The notes under the pieces are model-generated. The model ran no database searches. It saw only the letters and a list, made by a program, of their open reading frames with translations, and was not told the origin of the DNA. A stretch of DNA of 53,762 bases, from the NCBI GenBank assembly GCA_016234485.1, contig JACRBL010000061.1, forward strand, positions 1 through 53,762, read 5' to 3'. The stretch comes from Chloroflexota bacterium. GTDB lineage: Bacteria; Chloroflexota; Anaerolineae; Anaerolineales; Villigracilaceae. Position numbers and translations under genes: made by a program. Positions 6,647 through 14,795 of the stretch are shown in pieces. Numbering within the stretch: position 1 is the first letter of the stretch; each line of letters opens with the position of its first letter.

Positions 6647-7863
6647 TACACATCCACAATGCGCGCCGCGATCTTTTCCCAATCGTAGCCCTGGGCATAC
6701 TCGGCGGCGCGTTGACCCATGCGGGCTTGCAGATCCCCATCATTTAACAACAGCGTCAACTTATCGCACAGCGCGGCGGGGTCGCCTTCGGGGATGGTGA
6801 AACCCGTCTCGCCGTCGCGGACGAGGAAGGCCAGTCCGCCCACTTGCGAGGCGATCACAGGCGCGCCGCAGGCCATGGCCTCCAGCGCCACCATCCCAAA
6901 CGATTCGTAAAACGAGGGCATCACCAACACGTCCGCGGCGGAATAATAATAGGGCAACGTATCCTGCGCGCGCTTGCCGAGAAACACCACCGTCTGCCCC
7001 ATGGCGAGTTCATCGCACAACTTTTGCAGGCGCGCCATCTCGGCCGTCATCTGCGCGGGGTCGGCATCGGGTTCGCCGCCGATGATGGCGAGATAAACGG
7101 GATGCCCCACCTCCTGGAATTTTAAACACGACATGGCGCGGATCAGCGTGTCCACGCCTTTGAGGGGTTCGATCCGCCCGACGAATAGCACCATGCGCTG
7201 GTTCGACGCGAGTCCAATGAACTGCCGCGCCTCGTCTTTTGGGATCGGGTAGAAGTGACAGGTGTCCACGCCAGGCGGGATGACTTCCATCTTGCGGACA
7301 TCGCCTTTATACAGCCATTGCAACTGAGCCTTCTCCGCTTCGGTCGCGACGGTGAGGCGGGTGGCGCGTTTCAGGACGCGTTTCTCGCCCTCGACGCGAT
7401 ACGGTCCCTCGCGTTCCGAGTCATTGCGCGCGATGCGGTTCTTCATCTCGCCCAGGGTGTGGAACATGTGCAGGATCGGCGCGCCCGCCCAAAGGTCCGA
7501 AAGAGACGCGGCCGCGATCCCAGACATCCAGTAGTGGCTGTGGATCACGTCGTAGTGAATCCCCTTCTCGTCCGCAAACGCGCGGATGCCATCCACGAAT
7601 TGCGGGATGTAATCGGCCAGTTCCTTCTTGGGGATGGGATGCTCCGGCCCCGCGGGCACGTGGACGACGCGGTTGCCGTAGCCGAGGTCGTGGAGGACGT
7701 GCGGCACATGCTCGTCCTGCGAGCGCGTGAATACGTCCACGTGGACGCCGAGGGCGCCGAGGGCGCGCGTCAGGTCGCGCACGTAGACGTTCATGCCGCC
7801 CGTGTCTTTGCCGCCGAGGGTGGCGAGCGGGCAGGTGTGGTAGGAGAGCATGGCGATGTTCAT
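6628..7863 (-). CDS. GT4-family glycosyltransferase (MshA / sucrose-phosphate-synthase-like)
   Basis: A 411-aa retaining GT-B glycosyltransferase. The N-terminal Rossmann half has the GGKDTGGMNVYVRDL acceptor-side loop (residues 17-31). The nucleotide-sugar half has VGRIEPLKGVD (228-238) and the EX7E motif ESFGMVALE (Glu320, Glu328). The GG-x-DTGGMNVYV signature is shared by MshA and sucrose-phosphate synthases, so the acceptor is probably a small polyol or sugar phosphate. Mycothiol genes are not in view, and Chloroflexota are not known for mycothiol, so I do not use the mshA name. The start ATG lies at the edge of heptamer repeat B. Monocistronic, divergent from tRNA-Thr. Confidence 0.85.
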   Translation of the reverse strand: MNIAMLSYHTCPLATLGGKDTGGMNVYVRDLTRALGALGVHVDVFTRSQDEHVPHVLHDLGYGNRVVHVPAGPEHPIPKKELADYIPQFVDGIRAFADEKGIHYDVIHSHYWMSGIAAASLSDLWAGAPILHMFHTLGEMKNRIARNDSEREGPYRVEGEKRVLKRATRLTVATEAEKAQLQWLYKGDVRKMEVIPPGVDTCHFYPIPKDEARQFIGLASNQRMVLFVGRIEPLKGVDTLIRAMSCLKFQEVGHPVYLAIIGGEPDADPAQMTAEMARLQKLCDELAMGQTVVFLGKRAQDTLPYYYSAADVLVMPSFYESFGMVALEAMACGAPVIASQVGGLAFLVRDGETGFTIPEGDPAALCDKLTLLLNDGDLQARMGQRAAEYAQGYDWEKIAARIVDVYQGLVG

Positions 7864-7909
7864 GGGCAGTGAGCAGTAATCAGTGATCAGTTTTCAGTCA
7901 TCAGTGAGA
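7864..7909. repeat. Heptamer repeat (locus B, ATCAGTG words)
   Basis: Successive degenerate heptamers of the form AGCAGTA / ATCAGTG / ATCAGTT / TTCAGTC / ATCAGTG. The same words recur at 33449-33480 and inside mfd at 44291-44306. Confidence 0.6.
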
Positions 7910-7933
7910 CGCGGCGAGAGGGGGAAAACTTGC

Positions 7934-7962
7934 TTGCGGGATTAACTGTAATCTTGTATAAT
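7934..7962 (+). promoter_or_regulatory. Promoter of tRNA-Thr
   Basis: -35 TTGCGG at 7934-7939, 17-nt spacer, consensus -10 TATAAT at 7957-7962. The tRNA begins 14 nt after the -10. Confidence 0.75.
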
Positions 7963-7976
7963 CCCCGCCGCTCGAC

Positions 7977-8049
7977 GCCACAGTAGCACAGTTGGCAGTG
8001 CAGCCGATTCGTAATCGGCAGGTCACGAGTTCAAATCTCGTCTGTGGCT
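7977..8049 (+). tRNA. tRNA-Thr (anticodon CGT)
   Basis: A 73-nt cloverleaf: acceptor stem GCCACAG / CTGTGGC with discriminator T, D arm with AGTTGGCAGT, anticodon stem GCCGA/TCGGC enclosing TTCGTAA (anticodon CGT at positions 34-36), T arm with GTTCAAATC. No CCA is encoded. The anticodon reads ACG codons. Confidence 0.93.
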
Positions 8050-8060
8050 CACGATAAATC

Positions 8061-8100
8061 AGAACTCCGAGATTTTTAAAATCTCGGAGTTCTCTTTTTT
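8061..8100 (+). terminator. Intrinsic terminator after tRNA-Thr
   Basis: Near-perfect stem AACTCCGAGATTT / AAATCTCGGAGTT followed by CTCTTTTTT. The stop codon of the convergent AOR gene overlaps its T-run. Confidence 0.85.
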
Positions 8101-9811
8101 ACTCTATTCCATCAAAAATCCCATCCAACTGCTCGGCTGGCACGTCGAAGACTGAGCCATTTTCGGGGATGGCTTCATCCATCATCCACTTCGGGATGCG
8201 GTCGTCTTCTTTGGTGAATCCTGCGCGGCGGTTGAACTCGCGTTCCAGTTTGATGGTCTCTTTGCCGAGCGCCTGCAAAATGTTATCGGGCAGGTCCTCC
8301 CAGCCGTAGCGCGCGGCGAGCAGACGTTTGACCACGCCATCGGGCGTGGCGGCGTAACCGAAGCCCGCGAAGATGCACGCGCCGAGGGTGTCGTAGCCCG
8401 CCATGTTGAATTGCGCGTTGCGCGAGACTTCGATCTGCGTGTTCGGGTCGAGATGGTTCACCTGGGCGCGGATGGTGAGTCCGCAAGTGTGATCGGCGCC
8501 TTGCGGGGTGGTGGCGTACGTCACGCCCGTGCCTTTGATGGAGCGCGGCTCGTATGCGGACATGGCCTGTCCTTTCACCACTGGCACGCGCTCGATGTTG
8601 TATTTTTTACCAACTGCCACCGCGCCGTCTCCAAGTATTTTTCCGAGTTCCGTTCCCGCGCGAATCTCATCGAGCAATTTCTGCGCGTCGGTTTCACTGC
8701 CCCATTGCATCAGTCCCGCCTCCGCGGCCACGCCCAGCGCCGCGCCGACCTCAATCGAGTCGAGTCCCAGGTCGTTGACGTGCCAGTTCAGCCGCCCAAT
8801 CGCGTCGAGCGAGTTGATGTCAAGGTTCGATCCCATCAGGCCGATGGTTTCGTATTCGAGCGGCGAGACGATGATCTTGCCATCCTCCCCGCCAAAGACA
8901 TTCGAGCATTTGATGGTGCAACCTGCCATGCAAGCATGCGATGGGTCGGACGGTTTGCCGCGCGTCAACGTGAACTCGCGCAGGGCTTCGCCGCCGATCT
9001 TTTCCACGTCATCGAACGTGCCGCGCGAAAAATTGTGGACTGGAATCGCCGCAAAACGTTGCGTCAACTGCGTCATCGCGGCCGTGCCATAATCGCGATA
9101 CGTGACCGACTGCGGATGCTCCATGACGGACTTGGTGTAATCTTTCTGTGCGACTTTAAACGCCTCCGCGTGGACGATGGGCGGCTTCTGCCCTCCCGCG
9201 TTGTCGAACACAATGGCTTTGATGCGCTTCGAGCCCATCACCGCGCCCAGTCCGCCACGTGCGGCGATGCGCGAGGGGATTTTGTCCTTATCGAGATTTT
9301 GGATGCCCGCCGATTTCATCCCCATTTCGCCGCCTGGTCCGATCAACGCGATGGCGACTTTCTCGCCATATTTTTCCAGTAACTTCGGCGCGGTCTCGTA
9401 GACGCCCAAGCCTTTCAAGTCGTCCGCCTTCTCCCACCGCGCGCCATTTAAAGAAAGATGCAACACCCACCAATCATCGCCTTCGGGTTTATCTTCAACG
9501 ATGAGCGCGTGGACGCCCATGTGCGTCATGTGGAGTCCTGTGCGGCCGCCCGCGTTGGCTTCTTTGATGCCGCCCGTGAGCGGAGATTTTCCGCCGACGG
9601 AGATTCTGTCAGTGGACGAGAGCATGTGTCCAACCAGCAGGCCAGGCGCGAAGATGAGTTTGTTGCCCGCGCCGAGCGGATCGCACTTCGCGTCCACTTC
9701 GTCAAGCAGGATACGCGCGAGCAGGCCGCGTCCGCCCAAGCGTTGCCAGGAGGCGGGGACGGGTTCGGTGGTCACTTCATGCGTGCGGGCGTTGACGCGT
9801 AAAACCTTCAT
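8099..9811 (-). CDS. Aldehyde:ferredoxin oxidoreductase family protein (AOR-1)
   Basis: A 570-aa protein of the tungsten/molybdenum bis-pyranopterin AOR family, which oxidises aldehydes to acids and reduces ferredoxin. The N-terminal pterin-binding part contains GGRTGLH (88-94). The [4Fe-4S] ligands are Cys294, Cys298 and Cys302 (CMAGCTIKC) with a fourth candidate, Cys479. Oddity: the first spacing is C-x3-C-x3-C, whereas AOR-2 in this window has the canonical C-x2-C-x3-C. This places it in a divergent AOR/YdhV-like subgroup. It is first from the left in a minus-strand cluster AOR-2 > GabT-like > aminotransferase > AOR-1, so its substrate is probably a semialdehyde produced by those transaminases (inference). 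Confidence 0.88.
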   Translation of the reverse strand: MKVLRVNARTHEVTTEPVPASWQRLGGRGLLARILLDEVDAKCDPLGAGNKLIFAPGLLVGHMLSSTDRISVGGKSPLTGGIKEANAGGRTGLHMTHMGVHALIVEDKPEGDDWWVLHLSLNGARWEKADDLKGLGVYETAPKLLEKYGEKVAIALIGPGGEMGMKSAGIQNLDKDKIPSRIAARGGLGAVMGSKRIKAIVFDNAGGQKPPIVHAEAFKVAQKDYTKSVMEHPQSVTYRDYGTAAMTQLTQRFAAIPVHNFSRGTFDDVEKIGGEALREFTLTRGKPSDPSHACMAGCTIKCSNVFGGEDGKIIVSPLEYETIGLMGSNLDINSLDAIGRLNWHVNDLGLDSIEVGAALGVAAEAGLMQWGSETDAQKLLDEIRAGTELGKILGDGAVAVGKKYNIERVPVVKGQAMSAYEPRSIKGTGVTYATTPQGADHTCGLTIRAQVNHLDPNTQIEVSRNAQFNMAGYDTLGACIFAGFGYAATPDGVVKRLLAARYGWEDLPDNILQALGKETIKLEREFNRRAGFTKEDDRIPKWMMDEAIPENGSVFDVPAEQLDGIFDGIE

Positions 9812-9822
9812 GATCGTTTCTC

Positions 9823-9846
9823 CAAACGTTTAACGTTAAACGTTTT
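9823..9846. repeat. Heptamer repeat (locus C, AACGTTT words)
   Basis: AAACGTTTAACGTTAAACGTTT, palindromic, between AOR-1 and the next aminotransferase. Same word family as loci D and S. Confidence 0.6.
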
Positions 9847-11197
9847 ATTCAAACAAAGATTGAACTGCATTACGAAAAACCTTCGTGTGGTGATCCACAT
9901 CTGCCTGCGTGGTTTCGGGCGAGATGAGCGCCATATTGTGGAAGGGAGTCATCAGGACGCCGCGGTTGATGGCGAAAAGGTGCATGTAGCGATCCAGCTC
10001 GTGGTCAATGGCGGCGGCGGCTTCTCCGCCGTTGCGCGGCGGCGTGGGGCGGAACCAATATTCGGAGCGATTGCCGAGACGTTTGACGATCCACGGCAGT
10101 TTGTATTCGGCGATCACTGCTTCCACGCCCGCGGTGAATTTTTCCTGCAAGGCAATGGCTTTGGTATAAAACTCGTCGGTGAGGACGTGTTGCAGGGTGG
10201 CCTTCATCGCCGCGATGGAGAGGGCGTTGCCCGCCAGCGTGCCGCCGATGCCGCCCACGTCCGCGTCGTCGAGGTCGAGTTGGGCGGAGAAGGCGCTCGC
10301 GACCTGCTCGGTGAATCCATAGATCGCGGCGGGGACGCCTCCGGCGAGGGGTTTGCCGAGGGTTAGGAAGTCCGGCTGAAGGGAGTGAGCGGCGGTGTAT
10401 CCGCCAGGACCGGCGCAGATGGTGTGAGTCTCGTCAATGATGAGATATGTCCCGTATTTGCGGGTCAATTCGCGCAGGGCTTCGTGGTAGCCGTCGTCGG
10501 GATGGATGATGCCGATGTTGGTCATCGCGGGTTCGGCGAGGACGGCCGCGACTTCGCGCGAAGAGAGAGCAACTTCCAATGCGGCAATGTCATTGAACTC
10601 GATCACCTTGGTCGTCTCGCGTGGATCGATCTGCGGGCCCATGTTGTTGGGACGCGAGATGGGCGTGCCTTCCTCGTCGAGGGTGATGAAGGTTTCGTCC
10701 ACCGAGCCGTGATAGCAATAGTTGAAGACGAGTATTTTGGGGCGTCCTGTGATCATGCGCGCCATGCGCAGGGCGAAGCGATTGGCGTCGGTGGCGGTGA
10801 GCGCGAACTGCCAGTAGGGGAGTTTGAAGCGGCGCTGGAGTTCCTCGCCAACCCAGATCACATCCTCATACGGAAGCATGAGCGTGATGCCTTTTTGAAT
10901 CTGCTCGATGATCGCTTTCACGGTCGCGTCGGGGCTGTGACCTGTCATCGCGCCGGTGTCGCCGAGGCAGAAGTCAATGTAGGAGTTGCCGTCCACGTCG
11001 GTGAAGCGCGCGCCTTTGGCTTCCTTCACGAAGACGGGGAACGCGCCAGCCCAGCGCACCATCCAAAGCATCGGCACGCCGCCGTGGAGCGACTTGCGGG
11101 CGCGCTGATAGAGTTCGTAAGATTTGGGATGGTTCTTGTGGAAGAGGGCTTCTTCTGTTTTCAGTAGTTCTGTGAGTTTTGCGCGGTCAAGATTCAT
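9845..11197 (-). CDS. Class III PLP aminotransferase (glutamate-1-semialdehyde-mutase-like)
   Basis: 450 aa. Fold type I class III aminotransferase: substrate region near 125-150, Asp255 (LIIDETHT) for the pyridine nitrogen, and PLP Lys282 (TLGKPLAGG). The sequence is closer to the HemL-like branch than to GabT, but the genes around it are catabolic, so a transaminase or aminomutase on an amino or omega-amino acid is more likely than haem synthesis. I chose the ATG at 11197 because GAGG lies 8 nt upstream; a longer frame starting at 11221 would be encoded by the AACGTTC repeat (locus D). It sits 33 nt from AOR-1 and 28 nt from the GabT-like gene, so the cluster is probably one operon. Confidence 0.85.
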   Translation of the reverse strand: MNLDRAKLTELLKTEEALFHKNHPKSYELYQRARKSLHGGVPMLWMVRWAGAFPVFVKEAKGARFTDVDGNSYIDFCLGDTGAMTGHSPDATVKAIIEQIQKGITLMLPYEDVIWVGEELQRRFKLPYWQFALTATDANRFALRMARMITGRPKILVFNYCYHGSVDETFITLDEEGTPISRPNNMGPQIDPRETTKVIEFNDIAALEVALSSREVAAVLAEPAMTNIGIIHPDDGYHEALRELTRKYGTYLIIDETHTICAGPGGYTAAHSLQPDFLTLGKPLAGGVPAAIYGFTEQVASAFSAQLDLDDADVGGIGGTLAGNALSIAAMKATLQHVLTDEFYTKAIALQEKFTAGVEAVIAEYKLPWIVKRLGNRSEYWFRPTPPRNGGEAAAAIDHELDRYMHLFAINRGVLMTPFHNMALISPETTQADVDHHTKVFRNAVQSLFE

Positions 11198-11208
11198 GCA
11201 ATATCCTC

Positions 11209-11228
11209 GTTGAACGTTCAACGTTTTA
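11209..11228. repeat. Heptamer repeat (locus D, AACGTTC words)
   Basis: Palindromic TTGAACGTTCAACGTTTTA-like stretch between two aminotransferase genes. Words match loci C and S. Confidence 0.6.
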
Positions 11229-12509
11229 TTTTATCGTCGCCTTCAACGCAGATTCAAACACAGCCAACCCGTCATTGATCTGCTGACTGGTGACATTCAG
11301 CGGCGGGATCCAGCGGATGGTGTTATCGTATGTGCCGCACGAGAGCAGGAGCAGATTGCGCTCCTCGGCCGCGTGGATGATCTCTTTGACGAGCGGCTTG
11401 GCTTTGGCTTGATTCCCGTCCACGACAAATTCGGTCGCGACCATCAGACCTTTGCCTCGCACGTCGCCGATCTGGGGATATTCCTCCTGCAACTTGCGGA
11501 GTCCTGTCATTAGTTGGATGCCGCGCTCGGCGGAATTTTCCACCATCTTTTCGCTCTTCATCGCGCGGACAGTGGCCGCGCCCGCCGCGCAGGCGATGGC
11601 GTTGCCGCCGTACGTCCCGCCGATGGAGCCAGTGTCGAGTTTCTTCATGATCTCGGTGCGGCTGAAGACGCCAGAGAGAGGCATGCCCGAAGCAATTCCC
11701 TTCGCGGCGGTGATGATATCGGGGATGACGCCGAAGTGTTCGAGCGCGAACCATTTGCCCGTGCGGCCAAAGCCCGATTGGACTTCATCGAAAATGAGCA
11801 TGATGCCATGCTTGTCGCAGATCTCTCGCAAGCCTTTCATAAATGACGTGGGCGGTACGACGTATCCACCCTCACCCAGCACGGATTCGATCAGGATGGC
11901 GGCGGTTTCCTTCGGCGCAGTCTGCGAAGCAAGCAGGTATTCCAATTGTTCCAGCGCGTATTGGCTGGCCTGCTCCTCGGTCATCTGCAGATGGAAGGCG
12001 TAGGGGAACGGCGCGACGTAGACGCCCGCTATGAGCGGCGCGAAGCCGGTGCGATAGATTGTCTTCGAGGTGGTCAGCGACATGGTGGCATGCGTCCGCC
12101 CGTGGAAGGAGCCGTTGAAGACGATCACATTCGGGCGTCCCGTAGCGACCTTGGCGATCTTCACCGCGTTCTCCAACGCTTCCGCACCTGAATTGGCAAA
12201 ATAGAAGGAATCGATCGAAGGTGGGACAATCGTCCGCAGTTCTTCGATCAATTGCAACATCGGCTTGTGAATGACGATGTTCGCCTGCGCGTGGATGAAG
12301 TTGCCGGCCTGCTCGCGAATCGCTTCGACGACTTTCGGATGGCAATGCCCCGTGTTGGTCACGCCGATGCCACTGGTAAAGTCCAGCAATTTGCGTCCGT
12401 CATCCGTGTAAATGTACGGGCCTTCGGCGCGCTCGGCCACGAAGTTGAAGATGCGGCTCCACGCGGGAGTCATGTGGGGGAAGTTATCTTGATAGAGTTG
12501 GGAGGTCAT
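11226..12509 (-). CDS. gabT: 4-aminobutyrate aminotransferase-like enzyme
   Basis: 427-aa class III aminotransferase that would convert GABA or a similar omega-amino acid to the semialdehyde. Motifs: NSGAEALENAVKIAK (106-120), SFHGRTHATMSLT (134-146), Asp241 in LIFDEVQSGFGRTG, PLP Lys270 in AAKGIASGMPLSG, all as in GabT. RBS AAAAGGA precedes the ATG. It lies between AOR-2 and another aminotransferase on the same strand. With a PatA-like enzyme nearby (20878), the route putrescine > aminobutanal > GABA > succinate semialdehyde > succinate is suggested, with the AORs as aldehyde oxidisers (inference). Substrate could also be beta-alanine or 5-aminovalerate. Confidence 0.85.
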   Translation of the reverse strand: MTSQLYQDNFPHMTPAWSRIFNFVAERAEGPYIYTDDGRKLLDFTSGIGVTNTGHCHPKVVEAIREQAGNFIHAQANIVIHKPMLQLIEELRTIVPPSIDSFYFANSGAEALENAVKIAKVATGRPNVIVFNGSFHGRTHATMSLTTSKTIYRTGFAPLIAGVYVAPFPYAFHLQMTEEQASQYALEQLEYLLASQTAPKETAAILIESVLGEGGYVVPPTSFMKGLREICDKHGIMLIFDEVQSGFGRTGKWFALEHFGVIPDIITAAKGIASGMPLSGVFSRTEIMKKLDTGSIGGTYGGNAIACAAGAATVRAMKSEKMVENSAERGIQLMTGLRKLQEEYPQIGDVRGKGLMVATEFVVDGNQAKAKPLVKEIIHAAEERNLLLLSCGTYDNTIRWIPPLNVTSQQINDGLAVFESALKATIK

Positions 12510-12520
12510 AAAATCCTTTT

Positions 12521-12600
12521 AAACCACAAAGGACACGAAGTGTCACAAAGGGAAATCCTTTGAATTGACTTCGTGTCCTTTGTGTCCTTTTTGGTTAAGT
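12521..12600. repeat. Inverted repeat of ACACAAAGG words (locus E)
   Basis: ACCACAAAGGACACGAAGTGTCACAAAGG and a right arm CTTCGTGTCCTTTGTGTCC form an imperfect hairpin filling the spacer between AOR-2 and gabT. Confidence 0.6.
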
Positions 12601-12605
12601 TTGAA

Positions 12606-14513
12606 TTAAGCGGGCAGGTAATCTGCGGCCCACTCGATGTCGAGATTCTTGAGTCCTGCGCGGGTGGGGGCGCCGTTGGCGGTGAAACCTGCCAGCTTGT
12701 AGTACGCGTCGATAGCAGAGTCCACTTCCTCGTGAGTCAGAGCGAAGCCTGTCGTCGGGCCAGTCCCCACGAGCGGCTTGAAGAATTTCTTCGGCAGTTT
12801 GTCGTCTTTGCGGCCGAGTCCCTCGCGAGCGTTAAAGGTGCGGAAGAGGTTGAGGCGGCGACGTCCAACGGCCATCAAATCGTCGAGGGTGATGTCCCAA
12901 CCCGTGACGGCGCGCAACATCTCGGCGGTCTGTTCGCCATCGTAGAGCGTCCACGTGGGGCCGTAGACGAATTGGCAGAGTTCGGCCGAGTCGAGCATGG
13001 AGTAGAAGACCTCGGTCTCGTAGGCGAAGCGCACTTTTTCCTCAGTGAGCGAGTAAGCGGGTTGCGGCGCGCCGAGCCCGATCTGTTTGAGGCGGTTGAG
13101 GTTGAAATCGCCCACGCCATCTTCGTAATACGGATCGTGCTCGCTGGATTGATGATCCGCGCCGAAGGGGTTGACCGCGTAGATGAGCGCGAGACTGCGC
13201 TTGGCCTGTGGCATATGAGCGGGCGATTCAGCGCCTTTGACGGTGATGATGCACTCGTCGGCGCCCTTGCCCCAGATCTTCGCGGCACGTTCGGACCCCT
13301 GGCCGAGGATGCTTCCAAGCGCGCCCTCGCCGCGGACGATCTGATTCAGCGCGGCAAGCATGGCTTCCGCGTTACCAAATTTCAATTCGAGGCCGCCTGT
13401 CTCTTTGGTTGTGATGATGCCTTTCTCGAAGCATTCCATCGCGAAGGCGATCGTCGCGCCACAGGCAATGGTGTCCACGGCGTATTCGTTGCAGATCTGA
13501 TTTGCCAGCGAGACTGCCGCGAGATCGTCGACGCCGCAGTAGGAGCCGAAGGTGCCCAGGGTTTCGTACTCGGGGCCGCCATATTTCGGGTCAACTTTGT
13601 ACGGGCCGTCCTTGATCTCGACCACGCGCTTGCACTTGACCACGCAGGCGTAACAGGTGTCGCGCTCCTTGAGGATCGTCTCGGACATCTTCTCGCCGCT
13701 GATGGGTTCACAGCCTTCGAACTGACCTTCGTTGTAGTTGCGGGTGGGAAGCGTGCCGATGGTGTTGTTGAACAGCACGACGACGGCGGTGCCGTGTTTG
13801 GCGAGACCATCCATATCGCCATTTTCGGGGATGGCCTTCGGCCCGATCTTGTTGAGCGCTGCGACGGCTTTCGAATCGGCCATCTCGACCCTCTTCGTGC
13901 CGCGCACGACGACAGCTTTCAAATTCTTGGACGCCATTACCAGGCCCATGCCCGTGCGTCCATTATGTCGGGTGGACATGCTGACGAGCGTGGAATACAA
14001 CACGCCCTTATCGGCCGCGGGGCCATGTTGCAAAATTTCGGCTTTCGGGTCCACTTCCTTGTGGAGGATGTCGTCCACTTCCCCAGTCAATTTGCCCATG
14101 AGATGCGCGGCGTCGCGCAGTTCGGGTTTGCCATCCACAATGGCGAGATACACTGGCTTGGGCGATTTGCCCTTGACGACGATGCCGTCGAAGCCTGCGA
14201 ACTTCAACTCGGCGGGGAAAAATCCGCCGCTCTGCGAATCACCGATACCGCCGCTGATGGGCGATTTGGCGTTGGCATTCAGGCGGCTCTGACCAGAGAT
14301 CGGCGCGCCCGTAGCCACGCCCGCCATCAGGGTCAGAACGTTATCGGGTCCGAGCGGATCGGCGCCCTTGGGCATCTCGCGCAGGATGTAATACATCCCC
14401 ATGGCGGAACCGCCCAGGTACTTGCGGTAGAAGGATTCTTTCGGTTCTTCGATTTCCAGTTTCCCCTTGGTCAGGTCTACGTGCAGGATCTTTCCATTGT
14501 ATCCGTTGGGCAT
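12606..14513 (-). CDS. Aldehyde:ferredoxin oxidoreductase (AOR-2)
   Basis: 635-aa tungsten-type AOR with all hallmarks: N-terminal YNGKILHVDL start, pterin-site region with NGRTGMGLV (184-192), [4Fe-4S] ligands Cys287, Cys290, Cys294 (CYACVVKC) and distal Cys513, plus EYETLG (315-320) and DTIACGATI (347-355). It oxidises aldehydes to carboxylates and passes electrons to ferredoxin in the cytoplasm. It is probably the first gene of the minus-strand operon AOR-2, gabT, aminotransferase, AOR-1. Two paralogous AORs flanking two transaminases indicate a semialdehyde substrate pair rather than general detoxification (inference). No tungsten transporter or pterin gene is in the window. Confidence 0.92.
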   Translation of the reverse strand: MPNGYNGKILHVDLTKGKLEIEEPKESFYRKYLGGSAMGMYYILREMPKGADPLGPDNVLTLMAGVATGAPISGQSRLNANAKSPISGGIGDSQSGGFFPAELKFAGFDGIVVKGKSPKPVYLAIVDGKPELRDAAHLMGKLTGEVDDILHKEVDPKAEILQHGPAADKGVLYSTLVSMSTRHNGRTGMGLVMASKNLKAVVVRGTKRVEMADSKAVAALNKIGPKAIPENGDMDGLAKHGTAVVVLFNNTIGTLPTRNYNEGQFEGCEPISGEKMSETILKERDTCYACVVKCKRVVEIKDGPYKVDPKYGGPEYETLGTFGSYCGVDDLAAVSLANQICNEYAVDTIACGATIAFAMECFEKGIITTKETGGLELKFGNAEAMLAALNQIVRGEGALGSILGQGSERAAKIWGKGADECIITVKGAESPAHMPQAKRSLALIYAVNPFGADHQSSEHDPYYEDGVGDFNLNRLKQIGLGAPQPAYSLTEEKVRFAYETEVFYSMLDSAELCQFVYGPTWTLYDGEQTAEMLRAVTGWDITLDDLMAVGRRRLNLFRTFNAREGLGRKDDKLPKKFFKPLVGTGPTTGFALTHEEVDSAIDAYYKLAGFTANGAPTRAGLKNLDIEWAADYLPA

Positions 14514-14528
14514 GGCGTCCTCCGTTGG

Positions 14529-14576
14529 TGTGGCTTTTGGCTGTTAGCAATTAGCCGTTGGCTTTTGGCTGATTGA
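14529..14576. repeat. Heptamer repeat (locus F, TTTGGCT words)
   Basis: Seven-nt periodic words TTTTGGC / TGTTAGC / AATTAGC / CGTTGGC / TTTTGGC directly upstream of AOR-2. Confidence 0.6.
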
Positions 14577-14667
14577 TTCCAATTATACGGAGACTCGGCA
14601 AGGAAAGCAATTCGGATTTGCCGAAAGAGACGTTTCACGCGTTGTCCAAATATCCGCCAGTCGGCGG

Positions 14668-14695
14668 TTGTGGTTTGGGGGAATTACCCTATACT
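14668..14695 (+). promoter_or_regulatory. Candidate promoter of the secreted beta-sandwich protein
   Basis: -35 TTGTGG at 14668-14673, 16-nt spacer, -10 TATACT at 14690-14695. Predicted leader is about 95 nt. Confidence 0.45.
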
Positions 14696-14795
14696 TGTCA
14701 TTGCTTCACTTGAAGCGCCCCTTATTAGTTCCCAAAAACAATTTGCGTGTCACGGCAACCCTCCTCCCGGATTGTTTTTGAGAAGGAAGGTTCCC

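Noticed and set aside
6628..7863. mshA (mycothiol biosynthesis)
   Set aside because: The motif is shared with sucrose-phosphate synthase-type GT4 enzymes, and no other mycothiol gene or actinobacterial context is present.
12573..14576. 667-codon open frame on the plus strand opposite AOR-2
   Set aside because: Shadow of the AOR-2 coding sequence; low-complexity, His/Asp/Gly-rich translation without family features, and AOR-2 has all expected motifs.
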